From Lacinutrix venerupis (GTDB taxonomy: Bacteria; Bacteroidota; Bacteroidia; Flavobacteriales; Flavobacteriaceae): a stretch of DNA of 64,000 bases. Location of the stretch: positions 124,001 to 188,000 of the forward strand of contig NZ_RCCH01000006.1 of NCBI RefSeq assembly GCF_003663945.1, read 5' to 3'. The notes under the pieces are model-generated. The model searched no databases. It had not been told where the DNA came from and was given only the letters and a program-made list of their open reading frames with translations. Below are positions 1 to 8,128 of this stretch, piece by piece (the stretch's first letter is position 1; each line of letters starts with the position of its first letter). The position numbers and the translations under genes are program-made.

Positions 1-1662
1 AAAGCAACACAATCGCTAGAAATTAAGCGTAATGGTTTAGGTGCAGATGGTAAAGGTTATAAAAACTACGACCAGATTATAGATAAATTAACACATGCTA
101 GTTGGGATCGTGTATTTGCTATTTATGATGCCATTCAAATGGGAATTCCATTAAGTCGTATTCATGAAATCACTAAAATTGATATGTGGTTTTTAAAGCA
201 ATACGAAGAGCTATACTTTATCGAAAAAGAAATTTCAACCTTTACAATAGATACTATACAAAAAGATTTATTACTAGAAGCAAAACAAAAAGGTTACGGA
301 GACAGACAAATAGCTCACATGTTAGGCTGTTTAGAAAGTGAAGTATATAATAAACGTGAAGAATTAAATATTAATCGTGTTTATAAACTGGTAGATACCT
401 GTGCAGCAGAGTTTGAAGCAAAAACACCTTATTATTACTCAACATTTGAAAACGATGTTGAAACAGTAGATGGTGTACGTCAAGCAGAAAACGAGAGTAT
501 TGTTACAGATAAGAAAAAAGTTATTGTTTTAGGATCTGGTCCAAACCGTATTGGGCAAGGTATCGAGTTCGATTACTGTTGTGTTCATGGTGTATTAGCT
601 GCTGCAGAATGTGGCTACGAAACCATCATGATTAACTGTAATCCAGAAACTGTTTCTACAGATTTTGATACAGCAGATAAATTATATTTTGAACCAGTAT
701 TCTGGGAACATATTTACGATATAATTAAGCATGAAAAACCAGAAGGTGTAATAGTACAACTTGGTGGACAAACCGCTTTAAAATTAGCCGAAAAACTAGA
801 ACGTTACGGTGTGAAAATATTAGGTACTAGTTTTGAAGCATTAGATTTAGCCGAAGATAGAGGTCGTTTTTCTACTTTATTAAAAGAATTAGAAATTCCT
901 TATCCAGAATTTGATATTGCTACAACAGCAGACGAAGCTTCTGCAATAGCAGATGTTTTAGATTTTCCAATTCTAGTAAGGCCATCATACGTACTTGGAG
1001 GTCAAGGCATGAAAATTGTTATTAATAAAGAAGAACTTGAAAAACATGTTGTAGACTTATTAAGCCGTATGCCAGGAAACCAACTGTTGTTAGACCATTA
1101 TTTAGATGGTGCCATTGAAGCTGAAGCAGATGCCATTTGCGATGGTGAAAATGTTTACATTATTGGTATCATGGAGCATATTGAACCATGTGGAATACAC
1201 TCTGGTGATAGTAACTCTTTATTACCTCCTTTTAACTTAGGAGATTTAGTAATGCAACAAATTAAAGACCATACAAAAAAGATTGCTTTAGCATTAAATA
1301 CAGTAGGTTTAATAAACATACAATTTGCTGTAAAAGACGATAAAGTTTATATTATTGAAGCCAACCCAAGAGCTTCTAGAACGGTACCTTTTATAGCTAA
1401 AGCTTATGGAGAACCTTATGTTAACTTTGCAACTAAAGTAATGTTAGGTGAGAAAAAAATTACTGATTTTAACTTTAATCCAAAGTTAAATGGATATGCA
1501 ATTAAGCAACCAGTATTCTCTTTTAATAAGTTTCATAATGTAAATAAAAAACTAGGCCCAGAAATGAAAAGTACTGGAGAAAGCATCTTATTTATAGACG
1601 ATTTAAAAGACGATGAATTCTACAATTTATACTCAAGACGTAAAATGTATTTAAGTAAATAA
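1..1662 (+). CDS. carB: Carbamoyl-phosphate synthase large subunit, 3' part
   Basis: Makes carbamoyl phosphate from bicarbonate, ATP and glutamine-derived ammonia for pyrimidine and arginine synthesis, in the cytoplasm with CarA. The frame is open from the first base, so the gene starts upstream of the window; 553 codons are present. The second synthetase half is visible: VLGSGPNRIGQG at about residues 175-187 of the fragment, the ATP-grasp segment VRPSYVLGGQGM at about 326-337, and IEANPRASRT near 455. The protein stops about 30 residues after LGPEMKSTGE, so the C-terminal MGS-like allosteric domain of about 130 residues found in E. coli CarB is missing. No frameshift is visible, and a shorter CarB is, from memory, usual in Flavobacteriia. 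A strong terminator follows. Confidence 0.97.
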   Translation, partial: KATQSLEIKRNGLGADGKGYKNYDQIIDKLTHASWDRVFAIYDAIQMGIPLSRIHEITKIDMWFLKQYEELYFIEKEISTFTIDTIQKDLLLEAKQKGYGDRQIAHMLGCLESEVYNKREELNINRVYKLVDTCAAEFEAKTPYYYSTFENDVETVDGVRQAENESIVTDKKKVIVLGSGPNRIGQGIEFDYCCVHGVLAAAECGYETIMINCNPETVSTDFDTADKLYFEPVFWEHIYDIIKHEKPEGVIVQLGGQTALKLAEKLERYGVKILGTSFEALDLAEDRGRFSTLLKELEIPYPEFDIATTADEASAIADVLDFPILVRPSYVLGGQGMKIVINKEELEKHVVDLLSRMPGNQLLLDHYLDGAIEAEADAICDGENVYIIGIMEHIEPCGIHSGDSNSLLPPFNLGDLVMQQIKDHTKKIALALNTVGLINIQFAVKDDKVYIIEANPRASRTVPFIAKAYGEPYVNFATKVMLGEKKITDFNFNPKLNGYAIKQPVFSFNKFHNVNKKLGPEMKSTGESILFIDDLKDDEFYNLYSRRKMYLSK

Positions 1663-1688
1663 GCTTATTGATTTTTTTTAATTAACTG

Positions 1689-1727
1689 AAGCACAGTTTT
1701 TTATTTTTAAAATCTGTGCTTTTTTTA
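1689..1727 (+). terminator. Intrinsic terminator after carB
   Basis: An inverted repeat (AAGCACAG at 1689-1696, CTGTGCTT at 1714-1721) with A/T-rich flanks is followed by a run of T. It lies just after the carB stop and on the same strand, so it should end the carB transcript. Confidence 0.8.
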
Positions 1728-1766
1728 TTATTTTTTTGTACTTTTAGATAATTAAATGTACTTAAT

Positions 1767-2387
1767 ATGATGAAAAAATTACTCTTTATTTTAAGCATAA
1801 CTATGTCTCTAAGTTTAGCGGCACAAGTTGAAACCGTTACAATAGATTGGAGCTTTGGATCAAATCCAACTGCATCAGGAAATGCAAATACAAATAGAAC
1901 TATAGAAGTAGGAGATACGGTAGAGTGGAATTGGTATGCTTCAGGTACTCACAATGTTGCTTCTACAGGAGGAACCGAAACCTTTAACAGTGGAGCTCCA
2001 ACTAGTACACCAGGTGTAAATTTTTCTCATACTTTTACAAGTGTTGGTACAACAGATTTTGTTTGTCAACCACACTCAACAAATATGTTTGGAACAATAA
2101 CAGTTGTTTCTGAAGGTACATTAGGAGTGCAACAATTTGAAACACCAACTAAGTTTTCAATTTTTCCAAATCCAGGAAATAATGAAATGAATATTAATAT
2201 ACCAACATTAAGTGATGAACTACAATTAGAAGTTTTTGATTTGCTAGGAAAACGTGTTTACAGTGAATATTTAAATGGCTTAAATACAAAATTAAATATT
2301 AGTAAATGGAAAAGCGGCATGTATTTGGTACGCTTAACATCAAATAATCAGGATATAAAATTAACTAAGCGTTTTGTAAAGCTTTAG
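1767..2387 (+). CDS. Secreted cupredoxin-like protein with T9SS sorting tail
   Basis: A 206-residue exported protein. Residues 1-19 form a signal peptide ending near LAAQ. Residues about 20-115 form a plastocyanin/azurin-like domain with a candidate type I copper site: His62 (GTHNV), Cys100 and His103 (FVCQPH) and Met107. Residues about 125-206 match a type A T9SS C-terminal domain (FSIFPNPGNNEMNI, then a GMYLVRL motif), so the protein should cross the outer membrane and be anchored or released at the surface. The copper ligands and the tail are seen in the sequence. A role in electron transfer or copper handling is inferred, and no redox partner lies nearby. It has its own intergenic region, so it is probably monocistronic. 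Confidence 0.85.
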   Translation: MMKKLLFILSITMSLSLAAQVETVTIDWSFGSNPTASGNANTNRTIEVGDTVEWNWYASGTHNVASTGGTETFNSGAPTSTPGVNFSHTFTSVGTTDFVCQPHSTNMFGTITVVSEGTLGVQQFETPTKFSIFPNPGNNEMNINIPTLSDELQLEVFDLLGKRVYSEYLNGLNTKLNISKWKSGMYLVRLTSNNQDIKLTKRFVKL

Positions 2388-2403
2388 ATTTTAAAATAGA
2401 ATG

Positions 2404-2436
2404 AAAAAAAGTGCTTTAATTTAAAGTGCTTTTTTA
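2404..2436. terminator. Probable bidirectional terminator
   Basis: An A-run, then a short stem CTTTAA/TTAAAG extended by G-T pairs and A-T pairs, then a T-run. It lies between the convergent cupredoxin and thioesterase genes. The stem contains wobble pairs, so the call is weaker than for the other terminators. Confidence 0.45.
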
Positions 2437-2991
2437 TTTAAAATTATCTGGTAATTCTATTTTTACTTTTAAATCTTTAAGTTGATCTAAGTAGTTGTGA
2501 TGTGAAAAATTTTGATCGTTAAACTCTGCCTGTCTGGTTCTTTTAGTTTCATTTCGTTTAATGGCTTTTAAATAACGTTTTACTTCGTTTTTATCGTTTA
2601 AAATTAAGCCAGGAACTTCAACAGATTTTCCATTTTCATCTTTTGCAACCATTGTAAAATAAGAAGAATTACAATGTTTTTTTTCTCCTGTTTGTATGTT
2701 TTCAGATTCTACTCTAATACCAACAACCATTGATGTTCTACCTACATAATTTACAGAAGCTTTCATAGTAACTAACTCGCCAACTTCTATTGGGTTTAAA
2801 AAATCTACAGTATCTACAGATGCTGTTACACAGTATGTTTTAGAATGTTTACTTGCGCAAGCAAATGCTATTTGGTCCATTAAGCTTAATATATAACCAC
2901 CATGAACTTTTCCACTAAAATTTGTGTGTGCTGGCACCATTAACTCCGAAATGGTAATGCGCGAATTATCTACTTTAATATAGTTTGGCAT
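2434..2991 (-). CDS. Hotdog-fold acyl-CoA thioesterase
   Basis: A 185-residue cytoplasmic acyl-CoA hydrolase of the YciA/BFIT hotdog type, expected to release free acid from acyl-CoA. The hotdog signature is visible near the N-terminus (HTNFSGKVHGGYILSLMDQIA, residues about 22-42, given here as the family helix with the preceding Asn/His/Gly residues), followed by the strands TASVDTVDFLNP and VNYVGRTSMVVGIRV. The roughly 60-residue lysine-rich C-terminal tail extends past the usual hotdog core. It is the last gene of a minus-strand run with the small membrane protein (4 bp gap) and rmuC. Substrate chain length cannot be told from sequence. Confidence 0.88.
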   Translation of the reverse strand: MPNYIKVDNSRITISELMVPAHTNFSGKVHGGYILSLMDQIAFACASKHSKTYCVTASVDTVDFLNPIEVGELVTMKASVNYVGRTSMVVGIRVESENIQTGEKKHCNSSYFTMVAKDENGKSVEVPGLILNDKNEVKRYLKAIKRNETKRTRQAEFNDQNFSHHNYLDQLKDLKVKIELPDNFK

Positions 2992-2995
2992 AATG

Positions 2996-3352
2996 TTACT
3001 GGTTTTCTGTTGTGTTAAGCTCTACCTTAGTTACAAAATAGTGTGTGTCTCCTAACCAAAATAAAGTTTTGTAACGCTCAAAATAACTTAGTTTTACTAA
3101 TCGACCTTGGTATTTATTTAAGTCTTCTATAACTTGAGTTTCTCCATCTTCTACCGAGAATTTAAATATTTGTGCTTCACTAACACCTTGGCTAATTTCG
3201 CCTTCCCAAGTTTTAAATAAAACACCTTTTTTACTAAACTTAACTAATTCTCCAGCTCTAACACCTTCGCTGTAAGTTGCAAAATAAACAAAAGCAAAAT
3301 AACCTGCTATTATTAGCAGTATGACTATAAGTGTTTTAATTAAAAATTTCAT
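2996..3352 (-). CDS. Small single-pass membrane protein, conserved unknown
   Basis: 118 residues. One hydrophobic N-terminal helix (about residues 4-26) is followed by a polar domain of about 90 residues with regular beta-type alternation (GELVKFSKKG, KTWEGEIS, GRLVKLSY). The helix has no clear signal cleavage site, so the protein is probably anchored in the inner membrane with the domain outside. Homologues in Flavobacteriia are, from memory, often mislabelled 6-phosphogluconate dehydrogenase; nothing here supports that enzyme. It sits between rmuC and the thioesterase with gaps of 29 and 4 bp, so the three are probably cotranscribed. Function unknown. Confidence 0.75.
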   Translation of the reverse strand: MKFLIKTLIVILLIIAGYFAFVYFATYSEGVRAGELVKFSKKGVLFKTWEGEISQGVSEAQIFKFSVEDGETQVIEDLNKYQGRLVKLSYFERYKTLFWLGDTHYFVTKVELNTTENQ

Positions 3353-3381
3353 ATAATTTTATGTTAGTTAATTTTAGGTGT

Positions 3382-4767
3382 TTAGTCTTCTTCGTTTGCA
3401 CGTTTTATAATAGCTTCTGGTAATGCTTTTTTTGCTTTAGCACCCATTTTCTTTAGTTTTTCTACACGTCCAACAAGGTTTCCTTTACCTTCAACAAGTT
3501 TATTCATGGCAGCAGAATAATCTGTTTTAGCAGCATCTATTTTTTTGCCAACACCCATTAAATCACTTACTAAACCTTCAAACTTATCGTATAAAGAACC
3601 AGCTTGTTTTGCAATTTCTATAGCGTTTTGTTGTTGTTTTTCGTTATTCCACATGGTATCAATAGTACGTAATGTGGCAAGTAAAGTAGAAGGTGTAACA
3701 ATTACAATATTACGCTCAAAAGCTTTGTTATATAGTGAATTGTCTTCATTAATTGCAATAGCAAATGCAGGTTCTATAGGTATAAAAAGTAATACAAAAT
3801 CTGGAGATTCTATATCGTATAAATCTTGATAATTCTTGTCTGATAATTGGTCTACATGCTTTTTAATAGAATTTATATGAGCCTTTAAATATTGACTTCT
3901 GTCTTCCATTTCTGCGTTTACAAAACGCTCATAATCAATTAAAGATACTTTACTATCTATAATCATTCGTTTGTTATTTGGTAAATGCAACACAACATCT
4001 GGTAATACTCTTGTGCCATCTTCGCGTGTAAAACTTTGTTGTACGTAGTATTCTCTGTCTTTTTCTAAACCAGATTTTTCGAGTACACGTTCTAAAACAA
4101 GTTCTCCCCAATTACCTTGCATTTTATTATCTCCTTTTAATGCTTTAGTAAGGTTTGTAGCTTCTTTTGTCATTTGTTGATTAAGCTCTTTTAAACCTTC
4201 TAATTGGGTTTTTAAAGCAGAATGTAAGCCGAAGTTTTCCTTGTGTGTATCGTCTACTTTTTTTTCGAAAATTTGAATTTTCTCTTGTAGCGGATTTAAT
4301 ATATTCTTTATGTTTTCTTTATTCTGAAGTGTAAATTTTTCAGATTTAGCATCTAAAATTTTATTTGCTAAATTTTCAAAATCTGTACGCAGTTGTTTTT
4401 GGCGTTCTTCTAACTCTTCATCTCTTTTTAAATTTAGCTTTTGAAGGTTTTCGTACTCTGTATTTCTTCTAGCTAGTTCGGTACTTAAAAAGTCTTTTTC
4501 ACGTCTAATGTCTTCACGTTCAGCTTCAATTTTATAAAGCGACGTCTTTAATTCTTCTATTTTATTTTCGAAATTTTGATTTTGTTTTTGGTTTTCAGTT
4601 TCAGAAAATTGTTTAAAATCATTAAACTGCTGTTGTAAATTATTATTTCGTTCTTCTAAAGTACTTTTTTCACTTTTGCTTTTCAGTTTAGTAAATAACA
4701 TGCCTAAATAAGCACCAATGGCAGCAGCAATTAATATGGCAATTATGAGAATGATGTTGTCGTTCAT
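3382..4767 (-). CDS. rmuC: RmuC-like DNA recombination protein
   Basis: A 461-residue RmuC family protein. The layout is typical: an N-terminal membrane helix (residues about 4-24), a long charged coiled coil (about 30-200), then the RmuC nuclease-like domain containing MQGNWGELVLERVLEKSGL and VLPDVVLHLPNNKRMIIDSKVSL, with the acidic and lysine residues of a restriction-endonuclease-like core. E. coli RmuC limits recombination at inverted repeats; a similar role is inferred. A TATCTTTG box lies on the same strand just upstream (4788-4795), so rmuC probably starts the three-gene operon that ends with the thioesterase. Confidence 0.92.
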   Translation of the reverse strand: MNDNIILIIAILIAAAIGAYLGMLFTKLKSKSEKSTLEERNNNLQQQFNDFKQFSETENQKQNQNFENKIEELKTSLYKIEAEREDIRREKDFLSTELARRNTEYENLQKLNLKRDEELEERQKQLRTDFENLANKILDAKSEKFTLQNKENIKNILNPLQEKIQIFEKKVDDTHKENFGLHSALKTQLEGLKELNQQMTKEATNLTKALKGDNKMQGNWGELVLERVLEKSGLEKDREYYVQQSFTREDGTRVLPDVVLHLPNNKRMIIDSKVSLIDYERFVNAEMEDRSQYLKAHINSIKKHVDQLSDKNYQDLYDIESPDFVLLFIPIEPAFAIAINEDNSLYNKAFERNIVIVTPSTLLATLRTIDTMWNNEKQQQNAIEIAKQAGSLYDKFEGLVSDLMGVGKKIDAAKTDYSAAMNKLVEGKGNLVGRVEKLKKMGAKAKKALPEAIIKRANEED

Positions 4768-4787
4768 TTATTTTTATTGAATTTTAT

Positions 4788-4795
4788 CAAAGATA
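4788..4795 (-). promoter_or_regulatory. -7 promoter box for rmuC operon
   Basis: TATCTTTG on the minus strand matches the Bacteroidota -7 consensus TAnnTTTG. The expected start of transcription is about 15-20 bases upstream of the rmuC start codon. No TTG at the ideal -33 distance is present. Confidence 0.35.
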
Positions 4796-4839
4796 ATTTT
4801 TTTAGACTTAAGAGTAAGAAACAAGTAACTAGTTTTCTA

Positions 4840-5634
4840 TTATTTCTTTACTCTAAAACTTTTTGTTGTTTGGTCGAAAACTATTAAATCGTTTGGAAAC
4901 AAAGTGTTAAAAGCACCTTGATTTATAAGTTGTTCTGGTGTGTTTTGCATGCAACTGTTATGGCTCATCACAATTAAATTATCGCAAAGCTGAATAGCTA
5001 AATCTATTTCGTGAGAAGAAAACAATATAGTTTTACCTGTTTCTTTAGCCAATTTTTGAAGCAATTTTAAAATGTATGCTTTGTGATACATATCTAAATG
5101 TGTGGTTGGCTCATCTAAAATAATTAGTGAAGTGTCTTGCGCTAAAGCACGTGCAACCATTACCTTTTGTAATTGTCCATCGCTTAATTCAAAGCATTTT
5201 TTATGTTTTAAACCTTCAATATTTGTTTGTGCAATGGCTTTATTTACTATATCTATATCGTTTTTAGATAGATTTCCAACCCAATTGGTATATGGTTGTC
5301 TGCCAAGCGCAACAAGTTCGAATACAGAAAGGTTTTTAGATGATACTGTTTCGGTTAAAACCAAACTTAGCACTTTTGCAAGTTCAACCTGTGCATAATC
5401 TTGCAACGGTTTAGCGTTAATAGCTATGGCGCCATTTAATTTTGGTTGTACATTAGTAAGTGTGCGTAGTAAAGTAGATTTGCCAATACCGTTTGCACCA
5501 ACTAAAGCTATTAATTCACCTTGTTTAAGTGCTATATTTATATTTGAAGCAATAGTATTTTCGGTCTTTTTAGACTTGTAACCAATAGATAAGTTTTTGG
5601 TTTCTAAAATTATATTTTTAGTTTCTTTAGTCAT
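4840..5634 (-). CDS. btuD: BtuD-like ABC transporter ATPase (cobalamin import)
   Basis: A 264-residue ATPase of the FecE/BtuD class that powers import through the adjacent permease. Visible motifs: Walker A GANGIGKST (residues 47-54), Q-loop region, signature LSDGQ (150-154, a common variant of LSGGQ in this class), Walker B LIILDEP (170-176) and the switch His208. It lies 1 bp downstream of the permease gene and ends the three-gene importer operon. The B12 assignment rests on the divergent cobalamin riboswitch and receptor. By sequence alone a haem or siderophore importer would look the same. Confidence 0.85.
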   Translation of the reverse strand: MTKETKNIILETKNLSIGYKSKKTENTIASNINIALKQGELIALVGANGIGKSTLLRTLTNVQPKLNGAIAINAKPLQDYAQVELAKVLSLVLTETVSSKNLSVFELVALGRQPYTNWVGNLSKNDIDIVNKAIAQTNIEGLKHKKCFELSDGQLQKVMVARALAQDTSLIILDEPTTHLDMYHKAYILKLLQKLAKETGKTILFSSHEIDLAIQLCDNLIVMSHNSCMQNTPEQLINQGAFNTLFPNDLIVFDQTTKSFRVKK

Positions 5635-5635
5635 G

Positions 5636-6652
5636 TTAAAACACCATTTTTTTCTTTCTAACTAATAACCAAACGACTACTGGAGCACCAATTAAACTAG
5701 TTATAGCGTTAATTGGTAAGGTGTAATCTGTATTTGGTAATTGTGCAATACTATCGCAAATAAGCATTATTATAGCGCCAAATAAAAAAACTGCAGGTAA
5801 TAATATTTTATGGTTTGATGTATTAAAAACCTGCCTTGTAAGATGTGGTATCGCTAAGCCAATAAAAGCAATTGGTCCTGCAAAAGCTGTAATTGTTCCT
5901 GCAAGTAAACTGGTTGCTATTATAATTATCAAGCGGCTTTGTTTAATGTTTAAACCTAAACTTTTTGCATAGTTTTCGCCTAATAATAATGTGTTTAATG
6001 CTTTTATTGATGCAATACTAAATAGTAAGCCTACACTATAAATTAATGCAAATATTTTAAGCTCGTTCCATTGTAAATCGCCAAGACTTCCAAATCCCCA
6101 AAAAATGTATTGTTGTAACTCTTCGGCAGAACTAAAATACGACAGTACACTAACTACCGCAGCTGTAATACTACCAAACATAAGCCCGATAATTAAAATC
6201 GCCATAGTATCACGCACACGAGAAGAGACTATTAAAACCGTAAGTAAAACTAAAAAACTACCTAAACTTGCAGAGATAACTAAACTCCATTTTGAGATAA
6301 GTAATGTTGCAAAAAAGCCACCTAAAACTGATGATCCCATAATAACAAGTGCAACACCTAAACTTGCACCAGACGTTATGCCTAAAACAAATGGTCCTGC
6401 TAATGGATTGCGAAATAAGGTTTGCATTAATAAACCAGATATACCTAAACCCGAACCAACTAATATGGCTGTTATGGCTTTTGGTAATCTATAGTTTAGA
6501 ATAATGTAATTATCTGCACTACCCGTTAAGCTATTAAATACAGTATTAAAAGGTATAGAAATAGAACCTAAACTAACATTCGCAAAAAAGAGTATAATTA
6601 ATACAATTATTAGAATGATAAAAGAAAGTTTATATGATTTTGATGTTACCAA
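5636..6652 (-). CDS. btuC: BtuC-like FecCD-family ABC permease
   Basis: A 338-residue inner-membrane permease with about ten hydrophobic helices. The family signature GLAIPHLTRQVF near residue 270 and the GRLLQTLFRNPLAGPFVLG-like region (here GLLMQTLFRNPLAGPFVLG, about 74-92) are clear. It starts immediately after the stop of the binding-protein gene and is followed 1 bp later by the ATPase gene, a tight importer operon. The substrate is inferred to be cobalamin or a corrinoid from the adjacent riboswitch-controlled receptor. Confidence 0.87.
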   Translation of the reverse strand: MVTSKSYKLSFIILIIVLIILFFANVSLGSISIPFNTVFNSLTGSADNYIILNYRLPKAITAILVGSGLGISGLLMQTLFRNPLAGPFVLGITSGASLGVALVIMGSSVLGGFFATLLISKWSLVISASLGSFLVLLTVLIVSSRVRDTMAILIIGLMFGSITAAVVSVLSYFSSAEELQQYIFWGFGSLGDLQWNELKIFALIYSVGLLFSIASIKALNTLLLGENYAKSLGLNIKQSRLIIIIATSLLAGTITAFAGPIAFIGLAIPHLTRQVFNTSNHKILLPAVFLFGAIIMLICDSIAQLPNTDYTLPINAITSLIGAPVVVWLLVRKKKMVF

Positions 6653-7807
6653 TTAGTCTAATTTTTTAAAGAAAAAAGGCTCGTAATTTTCTAATAATTC
6701 TGGATGACATATTTTAATAATATCTTTTAAAACTAGATCTGGTCTTGCAGTGCCTAATTCATAATATAAAACACCTCCGTTTTTTCCTGTAGTGTTAGTA
6801 AATGAATACACTTGCTTGTTTTTAAAGGCATCAAATTTAGTGTAATGTTGGCTAGCTTCTTCTAAGGCTTCAAGACTTGTGTAATACGAAGGACTCAACC
6901 ATAAATCGGCAGTTTTAGCTTTTTCATAAACGACTTCAAAATTTAAGGCAATGCTTCCTTTATCGGTTGTATTGCTCCATAAATAGTTTGTATTAGCATC
7001 TTTTAAAAACTGTGCTTCTGTACTTGTTCCGTTTGGTAAATACCATACATCTTTATGCATAGCTCCAGATAAAATAGTAGGTTTATTTTTTGCATTTAAG
7101 GCTAGTTTTTTAGCTTGGGTGTAATCTTTTTCAATTTTATTAAAAATAGAATCGGCTTGGTTTTCTTTATTATATAAAGCACCAAAAAACTTAATCCATT
7201 CGGCTTTTGCTAACGGCGATTTTTCTACCCAATCACCATTGTAAATTACAGGAATATTAGCTTTTTTTATGGTTTCTAAAGATTTGCTTTTTCCATCTAC
7301 TCCAAAAGCAATTACAACATTTGGATTTATATTTAAAAGCACTTCGGTATTTATGCCTTCATTTTTTCCTAATTCTCTAACAAGGCTACTATCAATTCTA
7401 GCTCTTGTTTTTTCAGAAGAAATATAATTTGTTCCAGGAAACCCAATTAGGGTTTCTTCAACATTTAAAAGTTCTAAAGCAGGAATGTGTGTTGTAGAGG
7501 TTACTACTATTTTTTCTATAGGTGTTATTAAAATAGCATCGTACTCCTCTTTCATAAACGTAGTTTTTGCAGCTTCTTCTGCTGAAATTAATACGTATTT
7601 AAAAGTTTGTGTGCTGTTTGGCCATGGACTTTTAATCTCTAAAATAGAGTGGTTGTTGTTTTTTGTAATTGTAAAACCTTCAGCATAAGTAATCGTTTTA
7701 TTTTCATTTTTATCAACATGTGCTGGAGGTATTTCAATATTATTAGCTTTCTCTTCTTTACATGAAAAAATAAGAGTTGCAACAAAAAGGAATAGTATAT
7801 TTTTCAA
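6653..7807 (-). CDS. btuF: BtuF-like corrinoid-binding lipoprotein
   Basis: A 384-residue substrate-binding protein of the helical-backbone cluster used by FecCD-type importers. The lipobox LIFSC puts the lipid anchor on Cys16, followed by KEEK. The domain pattern is visible: IVVTSTTHIPALELLN, then GFPGTNYISS, then LNINPNVVIAFGVDG, matching the first lobe of BtuF/FhuD-type proteins. It is the first gene of the btuFCD operon. Its own predicted promoter box lies only about 20 bp upstream (7828-7835), so its mRNA leader is too short to carry a riboswitch. The ligand is inferred from context. Confidence 0.85.
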   Translation of the reverse strand: MKNILFLFVATLIFSCKEEKANNIEIPPAHVDKNENKTITYAEGFTITKNNNHSILEIKSPWPNSTQTFKYVLISAEEAAKTTFMKEEYDAILITPIEKIVVTSTTHIPALELLNVEETLIGFPGTNYISSEKTRARIDSSLVRELGKNEGINTEVLLNINPNVVIAFGVDGKSKSLETIKKANIPVIYNGDWVEKSPLAKAEWIKFFGALYNKENQADSIFNKIEKDYTQAKKLALNAKNKPTILSGAMHKDVWYLPNGTSTEAQFLKDANTNYLWSNTTDKGSIALNFEVVYEKAKTADLWLSPSYYTSLEALEEASQHYTKFDAFKNKQVYSFTNTTGKNGGVLYYELGTARPDLVLKDIIKICHPELLENYEPFFFKKLD

Positions 7808-7827
7808 AATCTTAGGTTTTTACACTC

Positions 7828-7835
7828 CAAAAATA
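7828..7835 (-). promoter_or_regulatory. -7 promoter box for btuFCD
   Basis: TATTTTTG on the minus strand fits TAnnTTTG and predicts a leader of only about 15 bases before the btuF start at 7807. That leaves no room for a riboswitch on this side of the divergent region. Confidence 0.35.
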
Positions 7836-7850
7836 AGATTATTTAATCTT

Positions 7851-7884
7851 TTGTGTGTTAGATTAAACAAAAAGAGTAGATTTG
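7851..7884 (+). promoter_or_regulatory. Promoter of the B12 receptor operon
   Basis: TTG at 7851-7853 and TAGATTTG at 7877-7884 are 23 bp apart, matching the Bacteroidota -33/-7 promoter (TTG, 17-23 bp, TAnnTTTG). Transcription should begin near 7890, exactly where the first helix of the downstream cobalamin riboswitch begins. That agreement strengthens both calls. Confidence 0.55.
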
Positions 7885-7888
7885 CGTC

Positions 7889-8095
7889 GAATTTTGGTTC
7901 GACTTTGCAATGAAGCATTGTTGATTAAAAGGGAATCAAGTGCAAAACTTGAACTGTTCCCGCAACTGTAATTTTATACTCAACTTGTTTGAGTACCTTT
8001 TTAAAGGGTGTTATTAACTTCAAAACCACTGGAAAAGTTTTCTGGGAAGGTATGGTAACATTAAAAAAGTCAGGAGACCTGCCAAATTCATTATC
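7889..8095 (+). promoter_or_regulatory. Cobalamin riboswitch aptamer
   Basis: Cobalamin (AdoCbl-type) aptamer in the leader of the TonB-dependent receptor gene. Conserved pieces in order: a closing helix TTTGG (7893-7897) with CCAAA (8082-8086); GGGAA (7931-7935); hairpin P4 TCAAG/CTTGA (7936-7940 and 7948-7952); the CCCGCAACTGTAA block (7959-7971); the CCACTGG...GGGAAGG element (about 8026-8050); and the B12 box AGTCAGGAGACCTGCC (8069-8084). It fills most of the 321-bp divergent gap between btuF and the receptor. Binding of cobalamin is expected to lower expression of the receptor operon. Confidence 0.95.
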
Positions 8096-8100
8096 AAAAG

Positions 8101-8119
8101 AATCTTCGGGAGAAAGATT
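8101..8119 (+). promoter_or_regulatory. Riboswitch expression-platform hairpin (L13-like)
   Basis: Stem AATCTT (8101-8106) / AAGATT (8114-8119) with loop CGGGAGA, ending 9 bases before the receptor start codon at 8129. The loop bases CGGGA (8107-8111) are complementary to TCCCG (7958-7962) in the aptamer, at the place of the L5 loop. G8112 can add a G-U pair with T7957. This matches the L5-L13 kissing loop by which cobalamin riboswitches control translation. Confidence 0.6.
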
Positions 8120-8128
8120 TTAAGATTT

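Noticed and set aside
7808-7889. Second cobalamin riboswitch facing btuF
   Set aside because: No B12 box or conserved aptamer pieces are present on the minus strand, and the predicted leader is only about 15 bases.
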